This document shows positions 6,186 to 6,705 of a stretch of DNA of 6,705 nt, piece after piece. Where the stretch lies: NCBI GenBank assembly GCA_017409645.1, contig JAFQSI010000228.1, forward strand, positions 1 to 6,705, read 5' to 3'. This DNA is from Oscillospiraceae bacterium. Lineage in GTDB: Bacteria > Bacillota > Clostridia > Oscillospirales > Oscillospiraceae. The notes below the pieces were generated by a model, which made no database searches, was not told the origin of the DNA, and saw nothing but the letters and a program-made list of their open reading frames with translations. A program made the position numbers and the translations under genes. How positions within the stretch are numbered: position 1 is the first letter of the stretch; the number at the start of each line of letters is the position of its first letter.

Positions 6186-6705
6186 CGAATTCCCTCCAAC
6201 GCTTGGCCTGACGCTGAACGTTCTGGATCAGCATGGCGATCTCCAGCTTGCCAAGCAGCAGTGACCAGTTTCCGGTTTCATCCTTATTGGTGATCTGGGT
6301 ATCGTTCAGCGCCCGCAGTCCGTCAAAGTCCAGGACTCCGTCCCACTGCTCCTGATCCAGCTCCGAGAGCATATAGGCGAGCCGGTTATGGAAGGAGATG
6401 TTGGCGCGCTGAGATGGATCCTCGTTTCGCACACTGGCCAGATCCTTGTAGTACACTCCCCGCAGGGAATCGGGCATCAGGTCGTCAAAGGCCTCCCGGA
6501 AGATCAGACGGTTGCGGTTCTTCTTCAGGTACAGCCGTCTGGGAATGGAAAGGGCGAAGTCCAGCACGCGGTAGTCCACATAGGGGAACAGATACCGGAT
6601 CCCACAGGCCGCGCCCTGGTAGGCGCAGTTATCGAGACGGGGGCGGAGGGCGCCGCTGCGGACATGAAGATGGGGCGCTGTGTTGAACATCAGCGGCTTT
6701 GCATC
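6163..6705 (-). CDS. Lasso cyclase, asparagine-synthetase-like C-terminal part; 5' end outside window
   Basis: The last 180 codons of an asparagine synthetase B-like protein; the frame is open to the window edge. Lasso cyclases of this family (about 600 residues) use ATP to activate an Asp or Glu side chain of the core peptide and join it to the N-terminal amine. Recognisable marks are FPYVDYRVLDFALSIP (cf. PFLD...A..LP of AsnB), KKNRNRLIFREAFDDLMPDSLRG (cf. K..LR.A....LP..) and a Trp-rich C-terminal helix. The AsnB signature before PFLD, normally S-L-E-x-R, reads CGIRYLF here, so its Glu and Arg are not kept. The ATP-pyrophosphatase loop and any glutaminase domain are out of view. Its call as a lasso cyclase rather than a true asparagine synthetase rests on the three genes that follow it in overlap. 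Confidence 0.88.
   Translation of the reverse strand, partial: DAKPLMFNTAPHLHVRSGALRPRLDNCAYQGAACGIRYLFPYVDYRVLDFALSIPRRLYLKKNRNRLIFREAFDDLMPDSLRGVYYKDLASVRNEDPSQRANISFHNRLAYMLSELDQEQWDGVLDFDGLRALNDTQITNKDETGNWSLLLGKLEIAMLIQNVQRQAKRWREFDAENKIL

Noticed and set aside
5202..6293. A 363-codon open frame on the plus strand
   Set aside because: It is a shadow of the kinase gene; the minus-strand product has an intact P-loop and good ribosome site, whereas the plus product has no recognisable motif.

Overview
The window is high-GC DNA in which every gene I can support lies on the minus strand. Strong GGAGG ribosome binding sites, a sigma-A-type promoter and the gene families suggest a Gram-positive host. 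A C5a-peptidase-like secreted protease carrying a dockerin-type calcium module would fit a GC-rich gut Clostridia lineage such as the Oscillospirales. The organism assignment is inference; no rRNA or other marker gene is present.

Layout, read along the minus strand from right to left. Bases 6705 to 4596 hold the tail of a lasso-peptide operon with four tightly overlapping genes: the C-terminal 180 residues of an asparagine-synthetase-like lasso cyclase (start beyond the window), an HPr-kinase-like P-loop kinase, a PqqD-like leader-recognition protein (B1) and a transglutaminase-like cysteine peptidase (B2). Overlaps of 23, 8 and 4 bases suggest coupled translation. A hairpin terminator begins one base after the B2 stop. 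Neither a precursor peptide nor an exporter is visible, so both would have to lie upstream of the window or elsewhere.

Bases 4374 to 4594 form the only sizeable intergenic region. It holds the operon terminator, an A/T-rich stretch, a good promoter (TTGACT, 17 bp, extended -10 TGATAAGAT), a perfect 16-bp palindrome just after the predicted transcription start, two small hairpins and a near-consensus Shine-Dalgarno sequence.

Bases 4373 to 1 are one continuous reading frame of 1,457 visible codons that runs off the window. It encodes a very large secreted subtilisin-family (S8) protease: signal peptide, propeptide, catalytic domain with a protease-associated insertion, C5a-peptidase-type Fn3-like domains, and a propeller-like C-terminal region. 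A dockerin-like EF-hand pair appears to be nested inside the first Fn3-like domain.

How the genes fit together: B1 would bind the precursor leader, B2 would cut it off, the cyclase would close the macrolactam ring, and the kinase would probably phosphorylate the precursor, as in the paeninodin pathway. The protease has its own promoter behind a terminator, so it is more likely a neighbour than a pathway member. The most interesting content is the kinase-bearing lasso operon, followed by the nested dockerin module and the palindromic operator candidate.
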